From: Spongospora subterranea f. sp. subterranea
Taxonomy: Eukaryota > Endomyxa: Phytomyxea > Phytomyxea > Plasmodiophorida
Length of the DNA: 64,000 nucleotides
Assembly (NCBI GenBank): GCA_049724395.1
Contig: JAUGWO010000222.1
Location: 1-64,000 of the forward strand
Direction: 5' to 3'
A program made the translations under genes and the position numbers. The notes beneath the pieces were generated by a model, which searched no databases, was not told the origin of the DNA, and was given only the letters and a program-made list of their open reading frames with translations. Of this stretch, positions 35,841 to 48,418 are shown piece after piece; within the stretch, counting starts at the first letter, position 1; each line of letters starts with the position of its first letter.

Positions 35841-37051
35841 ATCACCTCGGCCGTCAGACGCCTGGTGGGTATTCGCCATCCCATCTGACGCCTCCGTCTG
35901 CTGTTCTTGATCATAGCGTTGCACGAACGAGTCATCGCCGCTTTGTTTTCTAATCAAATTATGGAGGACGCAGAGCGCTAGCACCAGCTTAACTTGACAG
36001 GAATAGGGGTACGACGGAGGGGATGTCAATATAGGAAAACGCTTTTTCATTACCCCAAAGATTCTCTCAATCACGTTTCGCAGTTGAGCGTGACGCAGGT
36101 TGAAGAGTTCTTCGGCGTTTCTCGGCCTGTTAAACATAGTGAGTTCGATCAGGCTATCGCAGATAATGACGATACTTTTCATTTCCTTGTCCCCATTCTT
36201 TGAGATGATATCGTACACCACGGAAAGGTGTCAGACAATCTTTGGATAGCCCATAACCGGCGTCGCCAAGGTAGTATTTGCCATCTGGGATAGCGAAAGA
36301 TTTCGATCTGGCACTCTCAAAAACAGTACCATCTGCGGCAGACCCCTCCCATCCGGGGAGAACATATAAAAAATACATGTCAAACGAGCTGGCAGCGAGA
36401 ACGTTCTGGCTGTAAAAGCCTTTTCGGTTCCGAAACGGCACAGCGTTTCCTCGGGGCGGAGTTGCTGGAATATGTGTTCCGTCCAGCGCACCAATACAGT
36501 CCTTAAAATACGGGAAGAATTTCCTGTTTCTAATCACTTCTGGTGGAGTTACACTCGATGGCAGGGTGATGTAATCGCCAGCCATGGTCACTAGAGCATC
36601 GACAACAGCGTTGACGTGTCTTGACAGCGAGTCAATATTGAGGACATTGTGATCAGCAAGTCTTTACCTGCTAATCGTTTCTCCCGAGTGTTGAAACCGT
36701 TCTTGAGCACTTCGGTTGGACGCATTTTGGCCAACGATATACAAGAAGATAGCCAATTGCTCTTCCGTGCTGACACCACGTGAGGGTATTAATCCTCCCC
36801 TTACGACGATCGCACTTTTCAAAGCAAAGAAAGTAGTACGAGTCATTCGGCAGAAACTCCAAAAACCGGCGCTCATTGGTTGAAAGTTGCAGCAGTTCTT
36901 GCATGTATAGATGGCCCGTCATTATTGAGGTCCGACATGGCTCTCTACACAAATAGTGTATTGCATACCATCCGGCCGTTAAAACGGGAATGTCGGTGAC
37001 AGAATCGTCACCGCAATCGGTGTCTTCATGATGCAGGGAAGAACCAGACAT
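35715..37051 (-). CDS. PIF/Harbinger transposase (DDE_4 type), frameshifted
   Basis: Starts near 37,051 (MSGSSLHHEDTDCGDD). The N-terminal part has CREPCRTSIMTGHLYMQELL, then a helix-turn-helix-like stretch in a second frame (STEEQLAIFLYIVGQNASNR, SAQERFQHSGETISR). The catalytic part has FKDCIGALDGTHIPA (first D), GKYYLGDAGYGLS (second D) and NVIERIFGVMKKRFPIL (E), followed by ALCVLHNLIR and the end RKRIADLMWSDYL. The frame changes near 36,850, near 36,660 and in the overlap 36,154-36,221, so the gene is probably dead in this copy, or the assembly has indels. All three catalytic residues are present. Confidence 0.82.
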
Positions 37052-37570
37052 TTTTATGTATTACCGTATCCCCGAACTCCCTTCGCGGAATTTTTCAATT
37101 TGCCACCGGAATATTTAGGTCGAAGCTAAAAATTCTATTTTGCAAAATTTTTGCAAAATATGCTCCCAAACGCGCCGCGCAAGTTTTATTTTGTAAAATC
37201 GTCAATTTTGCAAAATATCCGTGGAATTTTGCAATATTTGGTGACATCCAAACGGGCCCTAACAAAATACACAAATATGGTGAAATTGGCCACTTGTACT
37301 TGATCACATTTTCAAGTAGGCCCGGACATTTATTTTGTGAGGTACAAGTACGGTACTCATTTGGTCAATCTGATTCTCTGCATTTTTGGATGGTTAATTG
37401 AACCATCGGGCGTAACCTGTCTGTGGATACACTCCGCGGAGCTGTCAGTGTCACGTCCAATCATTCATCGCTGGCGCCTCCAGCTATCGGTTTACCCGAG
37501 AGCGATTGGATATAAACCTTCTCCGTAATGTCTTGCTTTGTCTTTCTCGTGCTGCGTTGTTGAGTCATCT

Positions 37571-39888
37571 ATGGACCAAATTGAAACAACTAAAAGGGGA
37601 AGAGCCTCCGTGTTTGTTGACGATGGTATATTTGAGAAGGAGTCAGAGTACGAGCCATCCCCCCTCTCAGCGTTCGGTCTGAAACTAGCTGATGCTTTTA
37701 ATGCAAAAAAGCACCGATCGTCGCCAAATGACATCAATAATGCTGTTTGGGCACGAGCCGCAGAGTTAAAACCGCAAATATCTAGAAATGTGTGCACTTC
37801 TGAGGGGTCAGGCTCGAATCCTACTGAACATGGTATTGCTTCACCAATCACAGCCGTGGCACTTCCAACGTTGTCGATACTAAACTCCAGCATTGATATG
37901 GACGCAATTCTGCTAAAAAAATCAAACTCGGTGGATGATAATTCATCTGCTTCATCACCGTGTGAAGAATTTACAACTCTCACGTATCTGCCCAGATCAG
38001 CTCCAAACCAAGATTTTCCAAACCAAGCAGTGCAATGTAACATCCTCGACCCTATGTCGGAAACTTTTTCTGTCTCCAATCCATTATTGACTTCTACAGA
38101 AATTGTCACAAAGGCTGGGGAACTTTCCCAAGTCAAGAAGTTACCGGCTGTTGAAGAATCGATTTTACGCGATTGCTCTAGTGTCGACTCTCCCAAAGAT
38201 ACTACGCCATTGGATGATATGGCAACACATTGTGCTGTCAATGAATCTGCCGTTGCGTCTCATAATCTAGAGACGCGTCGGATCGACTCTAATACGATAA
38301 CTCGTCAAAATTTGAAAGAGATTTCCGCAAAATCTCATCCGGTTGATGCACCGACGCCGTCTGCAAAACCTTGCAACTACCTTTCGGTAATCCCTAAAAG
38401 AAAATATTCTGATGCTCAGTTGAGGCCACCTGCAGCTGAAGCCGCTGTCAACACAGAAGCTGTTCAGGCAGCTGATGTGCCAATGCTGGACCTCTATGCT
38501 GAAACACCTCGACATCCCATGAGTGCGTGCAAAATTATGGAAACATTGCCACCAGCGAAACGGCAATCCTTCGTTGAATATGTGTTCGATTTTTTTAGTT
38601 ATGATCAACTAACCATGTAAGTTTATGATTGAACTTCTGGCGAAACAAATACTGATTTGGTGGTTAGGATGGTTCGGCTTAATCCAGAGGGATTGTTTAT
38701 GAACCAACTTCAAAATTGGACGCAGCATGGTTTGAGAATCAACAATATATCTTTATTGCGATCATTGCTCTTGCTGCTTGAAGTCCTGCCTGTTACACCA
38801 TCGTCGCATTGCTCATCGTTCATCAAGTTATTAAGAATCGCCGATTTCAATGATGTCGTCTTGAAAACACTCTCTGCACGCGTGTTGGCTAAATGGTCGC
38901 TGCTGGAAAAAATCATGTACGGAAAGCTAGTAGTCACTTTGTGTATTCCTGACTCAGGTATTGTTCAGTCGTAAACATAAATCTAACAAAGATTTCGGAG
39001 GGAAAACAAAATCTGGTGTAAGGTTTTCAGCAGAGACAAGTATTGTCCGTTTTCAAAGCGACGTACCCTCGTCAGCAATGTCTAACTGTATTAGATCTGA
39101 GATCAAAGGCATTCTTAAGAAACCTGGAATAGTGAAACTTCAGGTTGAACTTAATGATGAAGTTGTAGCAGGTAATTCTGGTACAGACGTTTTTAAGATT
39201 TTTAAATTATGCTGCAGCTAATTTTTAACATCAGATGCATCAACAATGCGTGAAACAGAAGGAAAAACGTCCCAGTTCATGCGATCCCGTCGGCGTACAG
39301 ATGCTAAAACTCCCGGTCGTAAGATTTCGGTAACAAAGTCAATGGTTTACTGCCGTCAAGTAAAATTCAGTTTAGGATACAGTAAAGAGGCAGCATGACA
39401 AACCTTTGCACCAGCGACAACCTGAAAGTAGCGGTAGACCAAAAGAAGCGTGTACATCACTGGAATCAACAACGAGGGTTTTTTCGGAAAGCGGCAGCTC
39501 TGATCAAGCAAAACCCGATCAGTCTCTGTTACCAGTGATATCTTCTGAAGCTCATCTTGAGTCGGTGCACATTATGGATACTGAGAGCCATTGTGGCAAT
39601 ATTGCTTCGTCTGATTCTCCTCATGTTATCAAGCTGCCCGCAGTTTCAGATCCCGCATCTGTTAAATCAACGGCATGCATTAAGCCGGATGAAGTTCGTA
39701 CATTATCCCCCCTTTTGAAAAATGCTATAATGCCAGCCGAATATGGGTCACACAAGTCAGAATCGCCTGCAACCAGAAACCTGGTTGCCCCGTGTCCCCT
39801 TCACTTTTTCGGTCCAGGATGCAGGGATGGAGAAAGTTGCAAGCTGTCGCATGACTCTAATTCTGCGGGTTGGCAAAGGCCGTGGTAA
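37571..39888 (+). CDS. PNUTS-like nuclear protein: TFIIS-N/LW domain, PP1-type motif, CCCH finger
   Basis: The ATG is at 37,571 (MDQIETTKRGRASVFVDDG). The long first exon is Ser/Thr-rich and disordered to LTM at about 38,617; a GTAAGT...TTAG intron follows. Exon 2 has LNPEGLFMNQLQNWT, then LLLLLEVLPVTPSSHCSSF, LLRIADFNDVVLKTLSARVL and AKWSLL, the pattern of the TFIIS N-terminal (LW) fold. Later exons have KSGVRFSAETSIVRFQ and RQVKFS, which resemble RVxF protein-phosphatase-1 docking sites, and the C-terminus has CPLHFFGPGCRDGESCKLSH, a CCCH finger. This order matches PPP1R10/PNUTS, a nuclear PP1 partner in transcription termination. The assignment is inference from architecture; the junctions between 38,950 and 39,410 are approximate. 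Confidence 0.6.
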
Positions 39889-41780
39889 TCGCGTTCATAT
39901 TGATTTATTTAAATACCCTATTTCTGTGTATCTATCCAGTTGAACTGTCAAGGACTTATGCTGTAACTGTGCAATTTATCCAAACGACATCCGAGTTTTC
40001 TCGGCAGTCTCCTGTATTCTTTAATTTATCCATTCAATACTCATCGTTTGCCTTGCCTTCATGTTGTTCAAGTCGCTCCATTCTTTTTTAAGAGCAATGC
40101 GAACGAACGATATGGGTGTGTTTGCGCAACTTCCTGCTACCACATCGCCTTCGACAATGTTCAACGTTCCGTTTCGTAAACTACGCCAAAAGCTAGTCGA
40201 TTTTATCCATGGTTCTTTGCAATCATCGGAAAAAGTTGGGCGTTCAGCCGATTTCGGAACATAGAGAAAACCGAAACCGAAAAGTCCTCAACAATCCCAT
40301 TTCAGTCACATTCCTAAAACCGGTTTTGTCATTTCCCTTTAATTGCCCAGATATCTGAAACCACAATGTGTATTCCCGCAATACCAAGAAGATATTTGTT
40401 CGACCACAATTCAGTAGTATTTTCGCTAAAAGCAGAAATTCTTGTCACGAACCTGCGCTATTTTTAGGATTCAACTTTGAGGCCGAGTGCCACGGTATCA
40501 ATTGCTTACATATCATTCAAACATCGTCACAAGTTTCATTAGCTCAGGCCTGCTGAATGTCATCGAGTACTTCACAATGTTCAAAGCCAGATCGTGATGT
40601 GTGATGGCACAAATTTGACCCTCTGGAGAATTCTTGTTTGCATCAATCGTCAAAAAACGCCTCCTTCAGATGACGAATGTTTTGTATTACGAATACCAAG
40701 CTAAATCCTCTCTTTCTGTTAACTGCCAAATGGCTCAAAACCAGGCTGTTCTGCGATCTGCAGGAGGTGGCGCTCTAACAACATTTCTCGATTGATTGGT
40801 CTTTTCGGTGTTTCCAACGTGCGATAATAGTTTCAGAAACCTTTTTAATTGGTGTGATAACACTGAAATTGTTTTGTACTTTGCTCCCTATGCTTCCACA
40901 TTTCAGTTTCAGTCGAGGCCTAGATTGTTGCTTACGCTTTGGTATTCTCTTCTCTGATTACATTAAAAATCTTCTACATAATTCCTTATCGGAATGATTT
41001 ACATTCAAGTGGATATTTTGAATTTCGCTGTGAGAATCAAAAATAACTATTTCTGATTTTCTTCTGGAGACCTCACAAGGTATCATCAGCATCGTTCCAG
41101 AAGCAGGTATGTTATCCCAGATGTATGCTGGGAATATATACTTACGGAAAACACACGGGCGACCCACCCTAGCTTAATCAAAAAGACTTTTCTTGCAAAA
41201 GAGAGCGGCTGCCCTGTCCAATTTTGCATTGGCTCTCCTGAAGAGTCTCTGATTGCCTTTAATTAAGCACATGATTTGCTTTGCTCAACAATACTACGGT
41301 TACCGTCAGCTTCCGTATTCCCGCTTGCCTCTATTGTCAATTTTGGTTTAGTCAAGGAAACACTTGCTCAGCTGTTACTCCGCCGGATGCCGTCTGTAAA
41401 ACGCAGCAGTTGTGGATTCAGTTTGTGATGTGAACCTTAACCCCAAAGAAAAACAAAATCGGTCTGTTCGTAAACCAAGGCATAAGTTTATTTTCGCCGC
41501 TCTAGTCGTTCAGCTCAAAACGAGTAGGAGATAGAAAGATCAATCAGCAGCCTGTCGTGTCAACAAGCGCGGTCAGATTGTTCGGATTCCGCCCTCCTAA
41601 AACTTGGATGCCGTCAAATTTTTTAGTGTCTGTTCGTGTATAAAGTAAAAGGCAGCTCTTGAAAATCGCTTTTTGGTCACGCGTCCTTTGAATGTTACCG
41701 TAGAACACAGAATATTGGTTCATAAAAACAGAAATCGTAGTCCTGTTGGAACCTGTTGGTACGAGGTAAACGTCCTCAAG
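39889..41780. other. Intergenic, no recognisable gene
   Basis: The frames at 40,061-40,264, 40,368-40,556 and 40,958-41,167 (-) show no domain I recognise and are interrupted. A decayed gene or repeat is possible. Confidence 0.4.
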
Positions 41781-43600
41781 TACTGTTCACAACGATCTGA
41801 TTGACCCGTTCTGTTTGTCCGTTGGTTTGAGGGTGTCCTGTGATGGGCGTTCGATTTGCAACCTTGTAAGGATACACTTCCGAAATCCCGCGATCATCTG
41901 TGGGGCCCGGTTGGATATGATTTCTTCGGGGATATGCAGGCGGAACATGTGTCGTATGATTAATTCGGCCAGTTGAGGTGATGTGGTTGTCTCATTACAA
42001 GGGATGAAGTGCGCCATCATTGAGAACCGATCCGCCAACACTAGAAAAAATTGAAACCGTTAGACATCTGTAGCTTAACAATAAAATCGAAGTGAGATTG
42101 GCCGCCATAAATCTGTTGGAATGAGTAGATGACGAAGCAAACCTGACGGCGACTTGCGTTTAATTTCGTCCGCTTGCAACGCTCACAAGACTGGGCATAA
42201 CGACGATTGAACTCGGCCATGGCTGCACACCAAAAGTGTCTTTGAACGGCTTGGAGCGTTTTCGGGCGGCCAAGGTGACCCCTAATGGTCCGTCATGAAG
42301 CTGAGCAAGCACCTCGATTTGTTCACGTTGTGTAGGCACCACCAGCGCTTGTCGTCGATAGAGAAGTCCCTCGTGGATGTGGAAGGGGTTGGTGATGTTG
42401 CGGATGAGTTCTGAACGGGCTGATCGTTAGTCTGAGCTTCAAGTGGTTCGCTGCTGTTCCAGACAGGATCACGATGTTGAATTTCGTATTCAGGATACCT
42501 CGAGAGCACGTCTGGCTGACCTGAAAGTGACCCAGCACGATGGTGAATGACGAATTCGTACCCGGATAAAATTAATGAACAGCGAGCCCGCCGACGGTTG
42601 AGAATTTTAGAAGCTGAGAAGTTTCGTAGATTGTTATGATCAGATAGGACTTTGACCTTGTGAGGACTACCTTCCAAGTAATGTCGCCACTGTGTGATTG
42701 CTACCGCGAATGGAATGCGATGGGAAGAAGTTTACCATCGGGTTGTACCTGCGATAATACCATAGCAATGGCGATATCGGATGCGCCAAATTCCCCCAAG
42801 CAGGGAGATGAAGGAAAAAAATTGGCCAAATTAGAGCTTGAGTGAGCGTGTTTAATCGCATCAAACGCTTCCTGATGCTGCGATTGCCATGAAAAGGGTA
42901 CATCTTTCTTAGTCAACTGGTAGAGTGGCGCCGCGAGTTGGGAATAACACACGATATAATCTCGGTAGAATTGGCGAATCCAAGAAAACATTGAATATCT
43001 TCGACCGATGTAGGAATTTGCCACGTAGTGATATTGATGTTGGCCGGATCCATCTCCACTCCCTGAGGGTTAATAATATACCCCAAGAATTCGACACGGC
43101 AGACATAGAAAGCACATTTCTCGAGCTTGGAGAATAATCGCTTTCCGCGAAGTTTCTGCAGGACGACCTTAACGTGGACCTCGTGCTTTCCCGGTTCCTG
43201 CGAAAAAAATTAATATATAATCCAAATATATTACCACGAATAGTCCAAGATATCATTGAACGGTCTTGAAATAGGGCGGAGCGTTGTTAAGGCCAACGGG
43301 CATCACTTAATATTCGGAGTGACATACTTGCACTTGAATGCCGTCTTCCATTAATCCCCAGGTTGAATTCTCACAAGAATGTATGCGCCGCGAAGATCGA
43401 TCTTGGTGTAGCATTTGGCTCCCGCTAGCTGTTGTGATAAATCATGAAAGAGAGGAAGAGGGTACTGTTTCTTTTTAGTAATGTTGTTCAGATCCCGGTA
43501 GTCAACACATAATCGTGATGTACCATCTTTTTTCTTGACGAAGAGGATGGGCTCTTCGAGAGGAGACTGGGGAAGAATTGAATCCTCTTTCACTGATGTA
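41781..43600 (-). mobile_element. Ty3/Gypsy fossil (RT, RNase H, integrase pieces)
   Basis: On the - strand the order is RT ([34 protein letters not shown] at 43,351-43,593), later RT and RNase H connection (SWQSQHQEAFDAIKHA, 42,701-43,024), RNase H (VKVLSDHNNLRNFSASKILN, 42,282-42,677) and an integrase piece (DRFSMMAHFIPCNE, EEIISNRAPQM, 41,787-42,041). It is broken with many breaks and clearly older than the relic at 31.8-34 kb. No LTRs were recognised. Confidence 0.8.
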
Positions 43601-43746
43601 GAATAACAGGGCTTATAAGGAAATTTAGGTCAATATATGTTTTACTTTGCTGCATTTGCTGCTCCAATCCTGTGTTTTGTTTTTAACAGAGCTTATTCTA
43701 TTGTGTGAATTCGGCGGCCGCCCGTTTGAGTGGCTCTACACACACC

Positions 43747-43801
43747 AACGCGGCTGTCACAACATCAACATCTTCCTGTCTGATGTTGTGCCAGCCGCGT
43801 T
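43747..43801. repeat. Near-perfect hairpin-forming inverted repeat
   Basis: The arms at 43,747-43,767 and 43,781-43,801 (AACGCGGCTGTCACAACATC type) are complementary at 20 of 21 positions with a 13-nt loop. It lies in a stretch without a recognised gene. Confidence 0.8.
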
Positions 43802-45310
43802 GACATATTTGTCGCCGCATCGCCACTGGTGAATCGGCAGCAACGATTGTTCGCCCGCGTTGTGGAATGCTTCCGCAAACTGGCAAATATCATGAAATTG
43901 TGAAATGCATGGAAGAACCTGTCGCTTGTGCCGACCTGCGATTGACTGCTGGTCAATATGTGCCTGGAGGGCCATCATCATAATATAGCGCCACTCTTTG
44001 ATCCCAGTCTGGAGCCCGTTTGTTCAAGTCCAACACTAAAAGTTTGTTCACGTCAAGCGATCTCAGCGTCATGAGCGATTCCTGACCTGTGGCGCTAGCC
44101 GATGAACTATATTTTCATCATAAAAGAGGCAATCCACGACCCTAAGCGCTCTTCAGGACTGTCAATCCTAGCGTCGCAGGCCATCAAACCCCATTTGTTT
44201 GATACTTCATTATGTAGCTTTGAAGCAACCATGCGTCACCGTCATCAACATACCTGGAAATCGCAAATCGGTTGCCGCATTGTGATTATATATTATGTCG
44301 ACCAGGGGGCGATCATCGGCGAAACTCTGTTCGGATTGTGATTGGGCGGCGATGCTCGGTGTTGAGGCTGACCGAACGATTACAAATGAGGTAAGGTTGC
44401 GTCCAAATTACCGCCATGGCCGAGTACGATAGGAGTTATTTCGTGCGTCCTATACAGTCGCAAACAGCCCGTAAATGCAAATCTGGCAAAGGATGAGAAA
44501 CAGCCCGCCAAATACAAACCTGGATATATTTGTGCGCAGTGCAGAAGGGTGAGAAGTACTGTGCTCCGCAGGGTAAATAACCACAGTGTAAACAACCACA
44601 GTCTATGTAAATAAACACTCTGGTCCTCGTATTTACAACAAATACGCTAGGAGCACTACCGTAGGGCGTATCAAATACTATGAGACAAATATCGATTTCC
44701 GCCCCGGAAATTCGATTTTCAGCGTAATCCGCCGGGAAAATCGACTTTCGCGAATGGGAAGTGGGTGGGTGGATGCTGTATGTATGGCGTAAGCAAAGTC
44801 CGCGGGAATCGATCTTCATCTGGAAATCACCTCGCGAGGAGATTTTCAAATAAAAACCGATTTCAGGTCATCTAAACTTTCCGGGAAAATCGATTTCTGA
44901 AATTTCGCCTACTTGGTGTGACAGACAAAGGTCGCGAGCAGCTAATCTGAACTCGACAACGTACATTTAGTCTATGTTAGCTTATACTCTGCATTAATGT
45001 TCACTTTAATGTATTTTGCAGTACAGTTGCAACCAAAAAACTTGTGCATCAGTGCATGTCTGATTGTATAAAATTAAATGGTTATTTCGACATTATCCCG
45101 TCTTGGTTGACCCATGGCGATATAACCGCAGTTCTTCAGAAATAGGTAGTTATAGGTGACCGGAACCCAAATGCTTTCTATCTTGATAAAAGCTCATGTC
45201 TCGGAAAGCAAACAGGTACTTGATTTCTGAACTTAAATCCCCGGCAACCCTGAAATTTGGGTGCAGCGTCGATTGTGGCAGTTGAATACTCTTGGCTGAA
45301 TCTTGAACAT
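43802..45310. other. Intergenic, no recognisable gene
   Basis: The frames are short or interrupted. Around 44,680-44,900 several strings of the type GGAAAATCGA(T/C)TTTC recur, perhaps a decayed repeat. Confidence 0.35.
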
Positions 45311-45317
45311 GAGTTAT

Positions 45318-45690
45318 TTAGATTAATATCTCGTCTTTGCCAAGGCGAGTGACATTATGCAATTCATCATGTGGTAACCCACAAACAACTCCTTCTATCG
45401 CAAGCTTTACATTGAGTAAATTAACCGCAATGGTATCGCCGATTGAAATTCGATTTGCCATGAAGCACAGGCAAGGTGCAGGGTGCATGATCTGAAGACC
45501 GCGATGATCCAGTGGTCTTGGCAGGTCCATATCTGGGATAAAGATCGATTGGATGACGCTGGCAGGCCGACCTGGGCCTTGACTGTTGCAAAAGAGGCCA
45601 AACAGGAACTATGGTTTGGAGATCCGGGATAATCCACACATTAAGGGGGGCGGTGTCTTCTGCACAATCGGAATTGTCTTCAACTGTCAT
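45318..45690 (-). CDS. Unrecognised ORF(s)
   Basis: On the - strand MTVEDNSDCAEDTAPLNVWI starts at 45,690. A different frame ends DKTxAVNLLNVKLAIEGVVC-like and GLGKDEILI-type text at 45,318 (seen: IGDTIAVNLLNVKLAIEGVV and RLGKDEILI). The two could be exons of one gene with a short intron between about 45,540 and 45,610. I recognise no domain. Confidence 0.25.
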
Positions 45691-46049
45691 GGCTCCAGAA
45701 TATCAAGCGCAAAGTCTGGCTTCTGCTTCAGCTGATTCATTTCGCAATAAAATTCTTTGCGCTTCTCTCCGTTGTTTTTTTTTCATCATCACTGATTCGA
45801 ACCTAATTTGCCGGTCGAACGTTGCGCTCGGTGCTAGGACGTCTTTTTGAAGATTATAGTTCATCTGAATCATAGCATAGATGAAGCCGGCAATGGTTCA
45901 ATTATTTTCCTGCGGTCCCTTCAAACCTCAACGTCATTAACTTAGAAACAGACAACATTCAGTCTCGAGTTTTGGAGCTGGTTTCGAAAATTCGGTCCAA
46001 GTGCTCTTATTCAGTACTTGATGTATCCCTGTAATTTGACGCAACCGTT

Positions 46050-46728
46050 GTGGTGCCTGCTTCTCTTGGCTTACCGAAGTATCGATGCATTTTCGGCGGA
46101 ATACACCCTAAACATATAATTCCTTTGTCGTCGGAGGGATTTGACGATGCAATATCCAGCTCTGATGGGCAGGAGCTTGCTACCGGCGCCCGCTTGTGCT
46201 CGACCGAAGGTAGAGGGTTTTCCACGGTGTTGTGGTAAATACCTGTCTGTTTGTATCGCCATGTGCATGTAGCTGTTTTTGACGGCATTAGTTTCTAATT
46301 CACAAATAGATGGCCGTTTCGGCAGCGGCAATGCGGTCCATTCTTTCGAAACGTTTTCGCAAAACTCTGTCCTTGAAAAGGGCTTGACAATCACTGCTTA
46401 TTTTGAGGCCTGGCAGCGATTTACCATTGCATCCTATCGAATGAACCCGATAACGCCCATAGCGGAGGTGAACATCAGTGACGGAAGAGGCTTGCCATAC
46501 TTTCCTACAATCGCACATCATATTGGATGGTTTTGGACACCTCCAAGGCAAATACGCACAGGGTCTGGCCGGCTAGAAACAGCAACACTAGAAGCATTGG
46601 AAATTGGGAGAGCGTCTTTTGCCACCGGTAGAAAATACAATGACATGCGGTTGGACGATTGGGAACGTTCTATCGATGTCTTATGTTTATTCGTCCTAGT
46701 GGTAAAAAAACGATTACAAAGCCATTAG
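46050..46728 (+). CDS. Unrecognised two-exon candidate
   Basis: On + one frame (46,050-46,238) has KYRCIFGGIHPKHIIPLSSE. After a possible intron ending CACAAATAG at 46,310, a second frame has FGSGNAVHSFETFSQNSVLE, MNPITPIAEVNISDGRGLPY and ASFATGRKYNDMRLDDWERS. It looks protein-like but matches no family I know. The opposite strand is also open over part of this, so the strand is uncertain. Confidence 0.25.
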
Positions 46729-46759
46729 AGATGCACAAGATTCCATTACCGGTTGTGTT

Positions 46760-47275
46760 CAACCCAGCGACTGATTGAGAAGGAATGGCGGCATTCTTCG
46801 CACCGAATTCATTCACCATTTGGGTCCAGGTCGACGAGATCAGATGTTAATCGAACCTGGTGCTTGCCGCGGTCCCACTCTTAATCGTTGCAGTCGATTC
46901 TTGATCTTCTCGAAGGACGTTGGCCATATTATCAGGACCCCGGTCCCCTAGAAGTAAATGATGTGGCGGTCGGTCCATAGAGTCAGAGACCATCCGTCAA
47001 ACCAATTGCAGTCCAAGTGCTCCTGTCGTACCTTTTACCGCCCTGCGGATGTTCCTAACCTACCCACGTACGTACACCCACTCGATTTGGTGGTTTAACC
47101 GAGATTGTCAAGTTTTCCCAGTCAATGAACGGGTTGTCTTGCGTCAGAAACTCCATCCCAAGCACAATTGGAAACGCGGGGCTGTCGATGAGATTGAACT
47201 TGGCTAATGACCAGTGAAACCACAAATCAATACACGTCGCCAAGCGTACACTTACGCATCCCCTCGCCACTAATT
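46760..47275 (-). mobile_element. Retroviral-type protease fossil (Gypsy relic)
   Basis: The - strand at 47,055-47,270 reads LIDSPAFPIVLGMEFLTQDN then PFIDWENLTI, the C-terminal half of a Ty3/Gypsy aspartic protease (family pattern ILGMDFL...IDW). The flanking 46,760-47,050 has Gag-linker-like fragments only. It is a broken, isolated piece. Confidence 0.55.
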
Positions 47276-47616
47276 CATTTGGAGCTAAGGTATATCAAGG
47301 ACCCTATTATGATTGTTATCAGCCATCATAATACCGTTTGGGTCAGTTGGTAACTGTGTATCTCGGGCGCAGATCCTAACAGGCACCGCCTTCGTCCCCA
47401 GCCTCAGCCCCCATCTATAATATCTCAGACGTCTAGTGAACATGAAACCATTTGATCACCATGCCAGCATGTCACCGAGTATGCACCCGGGTTCCCAATA
47501 GGGTTTTAACGGTGGGGTAGCTCTCCCAATCCAGATAATGCTGCAGTTGAATCTACCTTCGGGAATAGAGCAACAACAATTGGTTCCGGGTTCTCTGATT
47601 CGAAAGGGGGAGATGG

Positions 47617-48380
47617 TTACAACGATGTGTAATAGAGAGACCAGCCATCGCCGAACTTGGTCAAAACCGTCGAAGCGGTTGCGCTAATTGTTTTGTCCCT
47701 CAATAATGGGAAGCCTGGGATAGCGTGTGATAGTGTAATCGGTGTCGATATGAATTCTCCTTTATAGGTTCTCATGTAATCATTGTATGCTATTTCCGTT
47801 GGTCTGAAAGTATCGCTGGTCATCTCTCCCGCTATCCTTGGTCTATAGTATTTGAGTTTGCCTCCAATGAAACCTTTGCAGATTTGTTGGAACAGCTTCG
47901 TTGGTAATTCTAATTGTCTCAATAGTCTTATCAAGTTGCAGCGTCGACGAATGTCTGTTGCAGGTTTTGTCATGTCAATCCCAATTGTGATTTGTTGCAA
48001 GTCGAATTTGCCAAGCCAATGTGTTTCGTTGTGGATTATGTGATCTGCCTCAACCACTATTTTGTCTGAGTCTGCGTGTCTGTTTACAGGAGAAAAGTCT
48101 TCAACCATTGTAATTTGATTTGCTGCATTCTCGTAGCTTCTAGCAACTTCTTTCTTAGAAGGGCCAAACATTGTGTAGTGTGGTCTACATATACGTTGAT
48201 GGTCATATTCAATGGTGCATAATAAATACTCCTACAATATCCACAGTAGTACGCTAATACCGGATCCTTGTGGCCGGTTTCCCCTACGTCAAAGACTTTT
48301 GCAGACTTTAGAAACAAGCTGCTAATTTCAGTCAGCAGGCATGCAAATGTTGTATCTGCAGGTTGAACAATCAAAGGCCT
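47617..48380 (-). mobile_element. Non-LTR retrotransposon (LINE) RT 3' part, relic
   Basis: On the - strand, MIVQPADTTFACLLTEISSL and NMTINVYVDHTTQCLALLRK (48,084-48,374) are followed in another frame by THWLGKFDLQQITIGIDMTK, RRRCNLIRLLRQLELPTKLF and QQICKGFIGGKLKYYRPRI (47,617-48,171). WLG...I..D.T...H/DI..R...I..L........L......F..GKL.YY.P is the region following the catalytic core in LINE reverse transcriptases. There is one frame change near 48,100-48,170. The 5' part (endonuclease, YADD box) is absent, as in a 5'-truncated insertion. Confidence 0.5.
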
Positions 48381-48418
48381 GTTTCAGATTGGAAATGTAT
48401 GATTTAGAAGATAAAATA

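Larger units (their letters stand above)
34450..37259. mobile_element. PIF/Harbinger DNA transposon with two genes
   Basis: It is bounded by TIRs GGTCCCGTTTGGATGCCAC (left) and GGGCCCGTTTGGATGTCAC (right, read inward), with 3-bp TAA target duplications at 34,447-34,449 and 37,260-37,262. Subterminal sequence on both sides is rich in AATTTTGCAAAAT-like palindromes. It carries a Myb/SANT-type gene on + and a DDE transposase gene on -, tail to tail, as usual for the superfamily. It is 2,810 bp long. Confidence 0.93.
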
